Below are positions 54,389 through 62,653 of a DNA stretch of 64,000 bases, one piece after another (position 1 is the stretch's first letter; each line of letters starts with the position of its first letter). Source of the stretch: Campylobacter showae (GTDB lineage Bacteria; Campylobacterota; Campylobacteria; Campylobacterales; Campylobacteraceae); NCBI RefSeq assembly GCF_900699785.1, contig NZ_LR535679.1, positions 1,612,001 to 1,676,000 of the forward strand, written 5' to 3'. Both the position numbers and the translations under genes were made by a program. A model generated the notes under the pieces. That model made no database searches and was not told where the DNA came from. It saw only the letters and a program-made list of their open reading frames with translations.

Positions 54389-54688
54389 TTACAACATTGG
54401 GTTTGCGTAAAGAACGATTAGCGCGATAACTAGTGCGTAGATAACTTGCGCTTCGATCATCGCAAGAGCAACGAACATAGTCGTAGTTAGCTTGCTGCCC
54501 ACGCCAGGGTTTCTAGCCGTGCCTGAGATTGTCGCAGAGGCGGTATTTCCCATACCGATAGCGCCGCCAAGAGCCGCTAGGCCTAGACCAACTGCTGCTG
54601 CAAGAACAGAGTAAGATTTTAGCATTTCGCCGCCGTCCGCAAACGCGAAGCTAGCAAAAGCCATCATTAAGAAAACAACTTTTTTCAT
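54389..54688 (-). CDS. atpE: ATP synthase F0 subunit c
   Basis: Forms the rotor ring of the F1F0 ATP synthase. The 99-residue hairpin protein has an extra N-terminal signal-like segment (KKVVFLMMAFASFAFA), TM1 with GLGLAALGGAIGMG (~34-47), the polar loop ISGTARNPG (~54-62) and TM2 with the ion-binding Glu79 in ALAMIEAQVIYAL. Glu79 is followed by Ala, and TM1 has no Gln, so it should be proton-type rather than sodium-type. As in other Campylobacter, atpE stands apart from the other atp genes. AAGGAG precedes the ATG. Confidence 0.95.
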   Translation of the reverse strand: MKKVVFLMMAFASFAFADGGEMLKSYSVLAAAVGLGLAALGGAIGMGNTASATISGTARNPGVGSKLTTTMFVALAMIEAQVIYALVIALIVLYANPML

Positions 54689-54960
54689 AAAGTCTCCTTG
54701 TAAATTTAAGCCATTTCGGATCAGACCCCTACTTTGAAGCTTTGATAGCGCATTTTATAAAAATTTAGCTTTGAGTTACTTAAAACAGAAAAAATTTTTC
54801 ATAAATTTTCCGCTCGTCAAATTTGCTGCCGCGTAGTGCTACAAATTTACAAAAAATTTCAGCGATGTTTCGTTTTTCTACGAATTTATTTAAAAATTAG
54901 AATTTTAAAAGCTTTTTTATGCTAGCCTCGCTTCTGAAATTTCAAATACTAAGGTTAAAT

Positions 54961-56298
54961 TTGGCGCAGGATAAATTTTCAAAAATCGGCTTTATCTTAG
55001 CCGTCGCGGGCTCTGCGGTGGGGCTTGGAAATGCGTGGAAATTCCCGTATTTAGTCGGTCAAAACGGCGGTTCGGCCTTCGTGCTTTTGTATCTTTTTAT
55101 GACGTTTTTTATCGGACTTGCGATATTTTTCGGCGAGATAGCTATCGGTAAGCTTTCCGAATCCGACCCCGTAAACGCCTTTAAAAAGCTTGCTCCAAAA
55201 TACAAAGAAACCTGGAAATTTGCGGGTTTTACGATGATAGGCGCGATCATTATCGCCTCTTTTTACACGGTCATCATCGGATGGATACTAAAATACGCAG
55301 TAATGGTAATAACCGAGCTGCCAAAAGACGTCGAGGCTTCGGAGAAAATTTTCGGAAATTTCTACGCTAACGACGCCGCGTCTCAAATTTTTTACTTTAC
55401 GATCGTGTTTTTCCTCTGTATTTTTATCGTATCAAAGGGCATAAAAAGCGGCATAGAGCGCGTAAACGTCTGGATGATGCCTTCGCTTCTTATCTTGCTT
55501 ATCATTATGCTTAGCTACTCGTTTACGATGGACGGCTTCGTGCAGTCGGTGAAATTTTTGCTGGTTCCTGATTTTTCAAAACTAGGCGTAAGTAGCATTC
55601 TAACCGCGCTTGGACTGGCATTTTTTACGCTGTCTCTAGGTGTCGGCGTCATCATCGTTTACTCTGCGTCGCTGCCCGATAATACCAATCTCGTTAGCTC
55701 ATCGATCATCATCGTCGTGATAAACGTCGTGATGGGCATTTTGATGGGACTTGTTATCTTTACCTTCGTGTTTGAGTTCGGCGCGACGCCTAGTCAGGGC
55801 GTGGGGCTCGTGTTTATCTCGCTGCCTACGCTGTTTGCCAAGCTCGGCACGCTCGGACACGTACTTGCGTTTGCGTTTTTTTCGGCTCTGCTTTTTGCGG
55901 GCATTACCTCGGCTATCTCGATGCTAGAGCCGTTTACGCACTATCTTATCCGAGAATTTGGCTTTTCTCGTAAAAAAGCCCTCGCGTTAATCGGCGCTTT
56001 CATCTACTGCATGGGCATTTTGTGCATACTTTCAAGCATCGAAGGCGTTAAGGAAAATTTGGTATTTTTCGGCAAGAGCTTTTTTGACTGCCTTGATTTT
56101 CTTAGCTCAAACATCATCATGCCTATCGGCGGGATTACGGTGTCGATTTTCGTCGGCTTTGTCATCAAAAAAGACGCGCTTTACATACTTTTTGGGCCGT
56201 ATATGAGCAGGGCCGTTTTTGAAATTTGGTATTTTATGATTAGATTCGTAGCTCCTATTAGCATCGTCATTATTACCATAAATGCGCTAAGAGGCTAA
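54961..56298 (+). CDS. Sodium-dependent (NSS/SNF) transporter, copy 1
   Basis: A 445-residue inner-membrane symporter with about eleven helices, of the neurotransmitter:sodium symporter family that takes up amino acids with Na+. AVGLGNAWKFPYLVGQNGG (near the start) is the unwound TM1 with Na+ and substrate contacts. I choose TTG 54961, with AAGG upstream, because it gives MAQDKFSKIGFIL, parallel to copy 2; an ATG at 54919 has no SD. Copy 2 follows after 2 bp and is closely related. Confidence 0.88.
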   Translation: MAQDKFSKIGFILAVAGSAVGLGNAWKFPYLVGQNGGSAFVLLYLFMTFFIGLAIFFGEIAIGKLSESDPVNAFKKLAPKYKETWKFAGFTMIGAIIIASFYTVIIGWILKYAVMVITELPKDVEASEKIFGNFYANDAASQIFYFTIVFFLCIFIVSKGIKSGIERVNVWMMPSLLILLIIMLSYSFTMDGFVQSVKFLLVPDFSKLGVSSILTALGLAFFTLSLGVGVIIVYSASLPDNTNLVSSSIIIVVINVVMGILMGLVIFTFVFEFGATPSQGVGLVFISLPTLFAKLGTLGHVLAFAFFSALLFAGITSAISMLEPFTHYLIREFGFSRKKALALIGAFIYCMGILCILSSIEGVKENLVFFGKSFFDCLDFLSSNIIMPIGGITVSIFVGFVIKKDALYILFGPYMSRAVFEIWYFMIRFVAPISIVIITINALRG

Positions 56299-56300
56299 CC

Positions 56301-57641
56301 GTGGCAAGCGATAAATTTTCTAAAATAGGATTTATATTATCCATCGTGGGTGCTGCGATCGGGCTTGGCAATGCGTGGAAATTTCCATATATGGTCGGCG
56401 CAAACGGCGGCTCGGCGTTCGTGCTTTTGTATCTTGTTTTTGCCGTTGCGGTTGGGCTGAGTATATTTTTTGCCGAGATGGCGATGGGCAAAATTTCAAA
56501 CGCCGATCCAGTTAATGCCTTTCGCTCGCTCGCCCCTAAAAACGGCAAATTTTGGGGGTATGCCGGCGTCATAATGATAACGGGCGTTTTGGTTGCGTCG
56601 TTTTATACGGTCATCATCGGCTGGGTTATTAGGTACTCGGTCTTATCTCTTGGCGAACTTCCGCAAAGTATCGCGGTTTCGGGCGAAAATTTCGGCAAAT
56701 TTATAAGCTCTGATATCTCGGGCCAAATTTTATACTTTAGCATCGCGTTCGCGGCCTATTTTTTCATCCTCTCAAAGGGCATAAAAGGCGGCATCGAGCG
56801 CATAAATTTATGGCTTTTGCCGACGCTTTTCTTGCTACTTATTTTTATGCTGATTTACTCGATGCAGATGGGCGGATTTTCGCAGGCGGCGGAGTTTTTG
56901 CTAGTGCCTGATTTTTCTAAGATCACGAGCGAGGCGGTGTTTGTAGCTCTGGGGCTTGCGTTTTTTACGATGTGCGTGGGTATCGGAGCGATAGCTACGT
57001 ATTCGGTGAGCCTGGATGACAAGACCAATCTTTTCACCTCTTCGCTCTACGTCGTGGCGCTAAACATCATCGTTAGTGTCGTCATCGGACTCATCGTTTT
57101 TACATTCGTTTTCGAGTACGGCGAGCAGCCTAGCCAGGGCGTGGGACTTGCGTTTATATCGCTGCCTACGCTGTTTGCTAAGCTGGGAGCGATGGGGAAT
57201 GTTTTAAGCTTTATATTTTTTACCGCGCTTATTTTTGCGGGGCTTACGTCGGCTATCTCGATGGTCGAGCCGCTCGTTTTTTATCTCATAAACGAGTTTA
57301 AGATCCCTCGCCTGCGCGCTATCGCGATCGTTGGCGTTTGCGTTTACTGCCTAGGCACGCTTTGCGCGCTTTCAAATATCGCCGAATTTAAAGACGCGCT
57401 CACGTTTTTCGGCAAGGGATTTTTTGACGTTTTAGACTATCTTAGCTCAAATATCATGCTACCGCTGGGCGGTATCGTGATCGCGGTATTTGTCGGCTAC
57501 GCTATGAAAAGACGCAGCCTAGAGGAGCTATTTTTGCCGTATATGGGTAGGGCGGTTTTTGAAATTTGGTATTTTTTACTGCGATTCGTTGCGCCGATTT
57601 GCATTTTGGCGATAATGATAAGACAAATTTTGGGGAGTTAA
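56301..57641 (+). CDS. Sodium-dependent (NSS/SNF) transporter, copy 2
   Basis: A 446-residue paralogue of the preceding gene, starting GTG (MASDKFSKIGFILSIVG). The same TM1 motif IGLGNAWKFPYMVGANGG is present, and the sequence is colinear to the end (GRAVFEIWYFLLRFVAPI in both). The pair probably arose by tandem duplication and may differ in substrate or act together. The stop is directly followed by the ATG of the TRAP small permease. Confidence 0.92.
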   Translation: MASDKFSKIGFILSIVGAAIGLGNAWKFPYMVGANGGSAFVLLYLVFAVAVGLSIFFAEMAMGKISNADPVNAFRSLAPKNGKFWGYAGVIMITGVLVASFYTVIIGWVIRYSVLSLGELPQSIAVSGENFGKFISSDISGQILYFSIAFAAYFFILSKGIKGGIERINLWLLPTLFLLLIFMLIYSMQMGGFSQAAEFLLVPDFSKITSEAVFVALGLAFFTMCVGIGAIATYSVSLDDKTNLFTSSLYVVALNIIVSVVIGLIVFTFVFEYGEQPSQGVGLAFISLPTLFAKLGAMGNVLSFIFFTALIFAGLTSAISMVEPLVFYLINEFKIPRLRAIAIVGVCVYCLGTLCALSNIAEFKDALTFFGKGFFDVLDYLSSNIMLPLGGIVIAVFVGYAMKRRSLEELFLPYMGRAVFEIWYFLLRFVAPICILAIMIRQILGS

Positions 57642-58223
57642 ATGGAACGAAATTTAAAAAAAGTAGAGCGATTTTTCGGTAAATTAGGCGACATCGCGGG
57701 TTATGCCTGCGTACTCGTGATGTTTTTGATGATCGCGGACGTTTTTTTTAACGTCACGGCGAGATATTTTTTCAAATACGGCAACGTAGGCCTCCAAGAG
57801 CTTGAGTGGCACTTTTTTAGCATCATCATCCTGCTTGGCATGAGCTACGCATTAAAAGACGACGCACACGTGCGAGTGGATATATTTTACGAAAAGATGA
57901 GCGTAAAAAAAAGAGCGCTTATAAATATGGCGGGCGTTATCCTTTTTATCCTACCGCTTGCGCTTTTGGTCGCGTGGCTGAGCTGGGACTACGTCGTGGA
58001 GGCGTACGAGAGCGGCGAGGGTAGCGCAGATCCGGGCGGCTTGCCGTATCGCTGGGTTATCAAGGCCTTTATACCGTTTAGCTTCTGGCTACTTATATTT
58101 TTTAGCGTCGGATACTTTATAAAGTGGCTAAACGTCTATCTGGATGCTCGGTCAAATTTAAGCGAGACGGGCAAATTTGACGCAAATTTAAGCAAAACCG
58201 CGCAACAAGGAGAGGGAAAATGA
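57642..58223 (+). CDS. dctQ: TRAP transporter small permease
   Basis: 193 residues with four membrane helices. RYFFKYGNVGLQELEWHFF (~39-57) and the later DDAHVRVDIFY are hallmarks of DctQ. It works with the large permease and a periplasmic binding protein to take up organic acids with Na+. The ATG follows directly on the stop of the NSS gene (GGGAG SD inside it) and the end overlaps dctM by four bases. No binding-protein gene is next to it. Confidence 0.92.
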   Translation: MERNLKKVERFFGKLGDIAGYACVLVMFLMIADVFFNVTARYFFKYGNVGLQELEWHFFSIIILLGMSYALKDDAHVRVDIFYEKMSVKKRALINMAGVILFILPLALLVAWLSWDYVVEAYESGEGSADPGGLPYRWVIKAFIPFSFWLLIFFSVGYFIKWLNVYLDARSNLSETGKFDANLSKTAQQGEGK

Positions 58224-59545
58224 CCGGCATAGTAATGTTTTTAGCCGCACTTTTTATGCTTGCTATCGGATTTAGCGTCGCATTTACGTTTGGCGCGATA
58301 GCCGTTATTTTCGGACTCATCGGCGGTATGGTCGAGAGCTTTGGCGACGGCAACGGCTTTATGGGCGGGCTTGAGATTTTTAAAGAGACCTTTAACTTTA
58401 TGCCTTACCGCATCTACTCGATAATGGAAAATAAAATCCTCATCGCCGTACCGCTTTTCGTTTTTATGGGTATTATTTTACAAAAGACCAAGCTAGCCGA
58501 GAGGTTGCTCGAGAGTATGGCGTTTTTATTCGGCGAGATTCGCGGTGGCGTGGCGATCAGCACCGTGCTAGTGGGCGCGCTACTAGCCGCATCTACGGGC
58601 GTTGTGGGCGCTAGCGTCGTAGCTATGGGCGTTATGAGCTTGCCCGTTATGCTAAAGTACAACTACAACAAGGCTCTAGGCTGCGGTACTATCTGCGCTT
58701 CTGGTACGCTTGGACAGATCATCCCGCCTTCGATCGTTTTGATTATCCTGGGCGACGTATTTACGGTGCCTGTGGGTGATCTTTTCCGCGAGGCGATATA
58801 TCCGGGTCTTGCGCTCGTGGGCGCTTATATAGCCTATATCCTCATCGTCTCTTACGTCAAAAAGGACTACGCGCCGCCCGTCGTCGTAGAGAGCGACGTG
58901 CCTAAATCAAAGCAAATTTTAAACGCTATCCTTGCAATTTTGCCGCCGTTGGTGCTTGTCGTGCTGGTGCTTGGTTCGATATTCGAAGGCATCGCTACGC
59001 CGACGGAGAGTTCGGCGTTTGGCTGCGTGGGCGCGATCTTGCTTTCTGTTTTTTACAGGACTTTTTCGTTTAAAATGCTAAAAGAAGCGCTTGAAGAGAG
59101 CGTCAAAACCACGGCCGTCGTCTTTACCATCCTTATCGGCGCGACCGCATTTTCGATGGTGTTTAGCTACATCGGCGGCGACGAGATCGTTGAGGAAGTG
59201 ATGTCAAATTTGCCGGGCGAAAAATGGGGTTTTATTATCTTAGCTATGATTACGATTTTTGCGCTAGGATTTTTTATAGACTTCGTCGAGATTTCGTATA
59301 TCGTGCTGCCGATCTTGGCGCCGATTGCCGTAAATTTAGGCATAAATCCGCTATATTTTGCTATCGTTATCGCGATGAACTTACAGACTTCGTTTCTCAC
59401 GCCTCCGTTTGGCTTTAGTCTCTTTTACCTAAAAGGCGTGGCACCGGCAGAGGTCAAGACCTCTGACATCTACCGCGGCGTGGTGCCTTTTATCGCGATA
59501 CAAATTTTAGTTCTGATCATCTTTACGATTATCTTGCTAGGCTAA
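58220..59545 (+). CDS. dctM: TRAP transporter large permease
   Basis: 441 residues with about twelve helices. Motifs typical of DctM are VPLFVFMGIILQKTKLAERL, GEIRGGVAISTVLVGALLAASTG, GTLGQIIPPSIVLIILGD, ATPTESSAFG and TSFLTPPFGFSLFYLKG. It is the ion-coupled transmembrane channel of the TRAP system. The closest branch by motif is that of TakP-type alpha-keto acid/mannitol-chloroaromatic carriers, fitting the binding protein at 31.7 kb. Confidence 0.93.
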   Translation: MTGIVMFLAALFMLAIGFSVAFTFGAIAVIFGLIGGMVESFGDGNGFMGGLEIFKETFNFMPYRIYSIMENKILIAVPLFVFMGIILQKTKLAERLLESMAFLFGEIRGGVAISTVLVGALLAASTGVVGASVVAMGVMSLPVMLKYNYNKALGCGTICASGTLGQIIPPSIVLIILGDVFTVPVGDLFREAIYPGLALVGAYIAYILIVSYVKKDYAPPVVVESDVPKSKQILNAILAILPPLVLVVLVLGSIFEGIATPTESSAFGCVGAILLSVFYRTFSFKMLKEALEESVKTTAVVFTILIGATAFSMVFSYIGGDEIVEEVMSNLPGEKWGFIILAMITIFALGFFIDFVEISYIVLPILAPIAVNLGINPLYFAIVIAMNLQTSFLTPPFGFSLFYLKGVAPAEVKTSDIYRGVVPFIAIQILVLIIFTIILLG

Positions 59546-59563
59546 AATTTATCTTTGTAAGGC

Positions 59564-59569
59564 TATAAT
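59564..59569 (+). promoter_or_regulatory. -10 box of the DUF4139 gene
   Basis: TATAAT in AAGGCTATAATCTC, 27 bases before the ATG at 59597, behind the dctM stop. Confidence 0.65.
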
Positions 59570-59596
59570 CTCTTAAATTCACCCAAAGGAGAGAAA

Positions 59597-61027
59597 ATGA
59601 GAGAAATAGCCTTAGTTTCGGCGTTTGCCCTGATCGCGAGCGCCGAAAGCAACCTGATAGAAATCTACAAAAACGCCTCATTTATACATCAAAACTTTAG
59701 CAATCAAAAAAGCGAATTTAGCCTAAATTTGCCCGATTTCGTCGAGCTTGAGGATATCGACGTGGCCGCGTCGTGCGAGCTGCTAAGTCTAAATTTAAAC
59801 GAAGCAAAGCCCGCAGAAAACGAGGCCTACGCTAAATTTAAGCAAAACGAAAAAGAGCTTGAGGAGCTAAACGACAAGCTAAACGCGCTAAACTCCAAAA
59901 ACGCTTTTTTAAATAATTTTCCGGCTTTTAAAGAGCAAAGCGTCGCAAATTTGGACGCCGACGGCGATAAATTTTACGAAGCGGTGCTAAAAAACCTAGC
60001 CCAAATTTCGCAAACCAAAAAGCAAATCGACGAGCTGAAAAAGAAAATGAACGCGGCCGAGGTTAAAAATTTTCAAAAGCTTGATTTGAAATTCGAATGC
60101 GACCCAAAACAGGTCAAGATCTCCTATCCCGTGGGCGTTAACGTAAATTTAAAAAATAAAATCCATGCCGACGTCGCAAAAGGCAAGGTCGAAATCTCGC
60201 AAAATTTAACCGTGACAAATCCGCTGGGTATAGATTTAAACTCTCTTACTATCGCGCTTTATCCGTTTTACTACTCGTCAAATTTGACGCCCGCTCCGTT
60301 TTATCCGCGCTACGAAGGCAAGCCGGCGCCGCGAAATATGATACCGCTGGCGGCCGCGCCGATGATGGAGGCTAGTGCCGATATGGCGCCGCGAAAGGCA
60401 TACGCAAAGAAAAATAGCGTCAAAGACGTGCAGTCAATCAACGAGCAAAACGCGCTCGCAAACGCGTGGCGCATAGAGGGCGTGAGTCTAAAAGCGGACG
60501 AAACGGCGGACTTTGCCTACGACAAGCAGAGTTTGGATGCTAAATTTGACCTCGTCATCGACGGCTACGGCAGCGCAGGCGCGTTCGTTAGAGCCGCGTT
60601 TAAGCCTGAGCGAAGCATAGAGGGCGCGCAAAGCGAGTTTAAGATTGACGGTATAAATATCGGCAAAAGATACGTAGGCTACGCCGCCGGCGAGGAGGCA
60701 AAGGAGTTTTTCGGCAAAAACGAGCTTGTTAGCGTAAAAAAAGAAGCTAACGGCGAATATACGAAAGAGTCGTTTTTCGGCTCGAAAAACAAGATCTCGC
60801 GCGGGTATAAATACAGCATCAAAAACGGCTCTAAACTCGCATGGGACGTGGTTTTAGAGGAGCAAGTGCCCGTCAGCGCGCACGAGAGCGTAAGCGTGAG
60901 CGTGAAAAACGATCCGAAAGAAAACGAGATCGGTAAAGACGGCAAAGTAACGTGGAAATTTGCGCTCAAACCAAATGAGAGCAAGGAGATAAATTTCTCC
61001 TATGAGCTAACTAAGCCGAGCGAATAA
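59597..61027 (+). CDS. DUF4139-family exported protein
   Basis: 476 residues with an N-terminal signal (cleavage likely after SAES or ALIASA). An N-terminal part (~20-70) is followed by a coiled coil (~80-165 with Glu/Lys/Leu heptads, ELEELNDKLNALNSK and KKQIDELKKKMNAAE). A beta-rich DUF4139 domain (~195-476) contains LTVTNPLGIDLNSLTIALYPFYY and ends KPNESKEINFSYELTKP. Related to mucoidy-inhibitor A (MuiA) proteins. The function is unknown; probably periplasmic. AAAGGAGAG is the SD. Confidence 0.83.
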   Translation: MREIALVSAFALIASAESNLIEIYKNASFIHQNFSNQKSEFSLNLPDFVELEDIDVAASCELLSLNLNEAKPAENEAYAKFKQNEKELEELNDKLNALNSKNAFLNNFPAFKEQSVANLDADGDKFYEAVLKNLAQISQTKKQIDELKKKMNAAEVKNFQKLDLKFECDPKQVKISYPVGVNVNLKNKIHADVAKGKVEISQNLTVTNPLGIDLNSLTIALYPFYYSSNLTPAPFYPRYEGKPAPRNMIPLAAAPMMEASADMAPRKAYAKKNSVKDVQSINEQNALANAWRIEGVSLKADETADFAYDKQSLDAKFDLVIDGYGSAGAFVRAAFKPERSIEGAQSEFKIDGINIGKRYVGYAAGEEAKEFFGKNELVSVKKEANGEYTKESFFGSKNKISRGYKYSIKNGSKLAWDVVLEEQVPVSAHESVSVSVKNDPKENEIGKDGKVTWKFALKPNESKEINFSYELTKPSE

Positions 61028-61040
61028 GATTGTAAATTTC

Positions 61041-61480
61041 TTGTTGCGGCTTGTCTCGCGAGCGCTTTTCCGAGATTTCGCAAAATTTTCGCTCCGCAGG
61101 CTATATGCCTAGCGCACGCTCAATTTTGCTTCAAAACTCGAAAAATCATCTCGCGATACTTCGCCTTAACTTTTACTATTCAAATTTGAAGTCAAATTTG
61201 CAAATTTAAGCTACCGAGACCTGCGCCTTGAAAATGCAAATTTAAACCTGCGGCGCGAAAGCGTCAAATTTAAACCTGCACGCAGTGCAGCAACCTCTCA
61301 CGTCGTAGGGGTTGGGGGATCCGTTAAGGGGGAAGGGAGCGACCTCGTAATTCAAGCCCCTTCCCCCTTAATAAAGAAGCAAGACGATTCCAAAGAATTA
61401 TTTCTGTTTAGAGAAATTTAAACGTATAGCGTCAAATTTAAAAACCAAATTTTTGAGTTTTCAAGATGCTGGTCTCAGCG
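61041..61480 (+). repeat. Mosaic non-coding repeat, copy 2
   Basis: The left arm 61041-61199 matches 15811-16000 but lacks the ~31-bp internal hairpin segment. GAGACC at 61216 and GGTCTC at 61470 mark inverted ends. The core 61266-61372 is the reverse complement of 16107-16212, with the long hairpin and the CTGCAC-GCA-GTGCAG mini-hairpin. The element begins 14 bases after the stop of the DUF4139 gene. Confidence 0.85.
61324..61371. repeat. 14-bp-stem hairpin in repeat copy 2
   Basis: TTAAGGGGGAAGGG (61324-61337) pairs with CCCTTCCCCCTTAA (61358-61371) around a 20-base loop. It is the inverted counterpart of the hairpin at 16108-16157. Confidence 0.85.
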
Positions 61481-61536
61481 CGTCAAATTTTATAAATTTA
61501 ACTCCAAATTTACCAGTCAAATTTAACCTGCAACAG

Positions 61537-62544
61537 CTAAAAACCAAACTCGGCGTAAAATTCGTTCAGGTAGTCCGAGTAGTATGTGTTGCCGTTTCTA
61601 GCGTCAAATTTGCCCGCTATCTCTAGAGCTATCTTGTAGTCGTTCTCTTCGCCAAACGCGCTAACTGCGATGAAAAATCGCAGGTCGTTCAGATCGTCGT
61701 TGCTATCGAGTATGGCGTGCGAGTGTTTGCGAGCTAAGCTTAACGCCGTCTCGCGCTCATCCAGCCTAACGGCGATCTCGATTAGCGGCGCGATCTGATT
61801 TATGACGCGAGGATTTGACTCGATCGTCGCCGCGGCCTTGGGTAGCAGGGTTTTCGCCTCCTCTATCTTGCCTGTTTTAATCATGCTAAAAAGTATCGGC
61901 GTGTAGGTCGTGTGAGGCACTTCGCCGCAGGTTAGCTCGCCCGAGAGTATCGGCGCGGCAAGCTCCAGCGCGGCCTCATGCTCGCCGGCAAAATTTAAAT
62001 ACGCGATCTCATCGCTAGCCTCGCATGCCTCGCAATCATTCATATCGTCTTTGGCGAGCTTTTTCCACAGCTCGTAGTTTGCCTTCGCTTCTCTAGCATC
62101 GCCCATGTCTATGTTTTGATTCATCAAGGCCTTGTAGTATGAGGCCAGTGAGATCTCCATGCGCTCGTAGTAAAACGCCATCGCCTCGTTTGCCTCGTCT
62201 ATGAGCTCCTTTTCTATCATGGAGCTTTTGGCGACGCCCGAGACGATCCATTTAAATTTCCACAGGCAGTCCGCAAAGTCGTCAAAATTCGGATACTCGT
62301 TCTCGTTTTCTTTTAAATTTTGCGCGATATAGTCCGTGAGCCACATTAGCGCTCTGGTTCTTAAAAACGCGCCGAATTTTTCAAATTCGTCGTTTAAAAC
62401 AAAGTCGCAAATTTGCGCGGCAAACGCCAAATCCCGCGCATCTACGGCGTCTCTTATCTCGTTAAATAAAAACTCTTCCTTATCGGCTAATTTATCAAAT
62501 TTTTTTAGCTTTTTATAAAGCTCTTCTAGCGTGCGCTCTTGCAT
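61537..62544 (-). CDS. Helical cytoplasmic protein with TPR-like pairs
   Basis: 335 residues, acidic, with no signal or TM. The whole protein is predicted helical from its Leu/Ala/Glu patterns, with TPR-like units (AFYYERMEISLASYYKALM, ANYELWKKLAKDD, EHEALELAAPIL, ETALSLARKH). It has a CEACEAS cluster near the middle. No family recognised. The ATG has GGGGAG upstream. It is divergent from the carboxylase gene by 109 bp and converges with the DUF4139 gene across the repeat. Confidence 0.75.
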   Translation of the reverse strand: MQERTLEELYKKLKKFDKLADKEEFLFNEIRDAVDARDLAFAAQICDFVLNDEFEKFGAFLRTRALMWLTDYIAQNLKENENEYPNFDDFADCLWKFKWIVSGVAKSSMIEKELIDEANEAMAFYYERMEISLASYYKALMNQNIDMGDAREAKANYELWKKLAKDDMNDCEACEASDEIAYLNFAGEHEAALELAAPILSGELTCGEVPHTTYTPILFSMIKTGKIEEAKTLLPKAAATIESNPRVINQIAPLIEIAVRLDERETALSLARKHSHAILDSNDDLNDLRFFIAVSAFGEENDYKIALEIAGKFDARNGNTYYSDYLNEFYAEFGF

Positions 62545-62653
62545 TTGCTCCCCTCGTTAAACATTTTTGTGATAATGCTTTGATTTTATTATATCCACTT
62601 AATCTAAAACAAGGTAAAATTAGCACGATTTTGAAATTTTATAAGGCGGCAAA

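Larger units (their letters stand above)
61028..61536. other. Spacer occupied by mosaic repeat copy 2
   Basis: Between the DUF4139 gene and the converging helical-protein gene no gene is supported. Almost all of it is the second copy of the repeat at 15811-16240. Confidence 0.8.

Noticed and set aside
54389-54688. Sodium-type c-ring
   Set aside because: Glu79 is followed by Ala and TM1 lacks the Gln of sodium-binding c subunits, so a proton ring is more likely.
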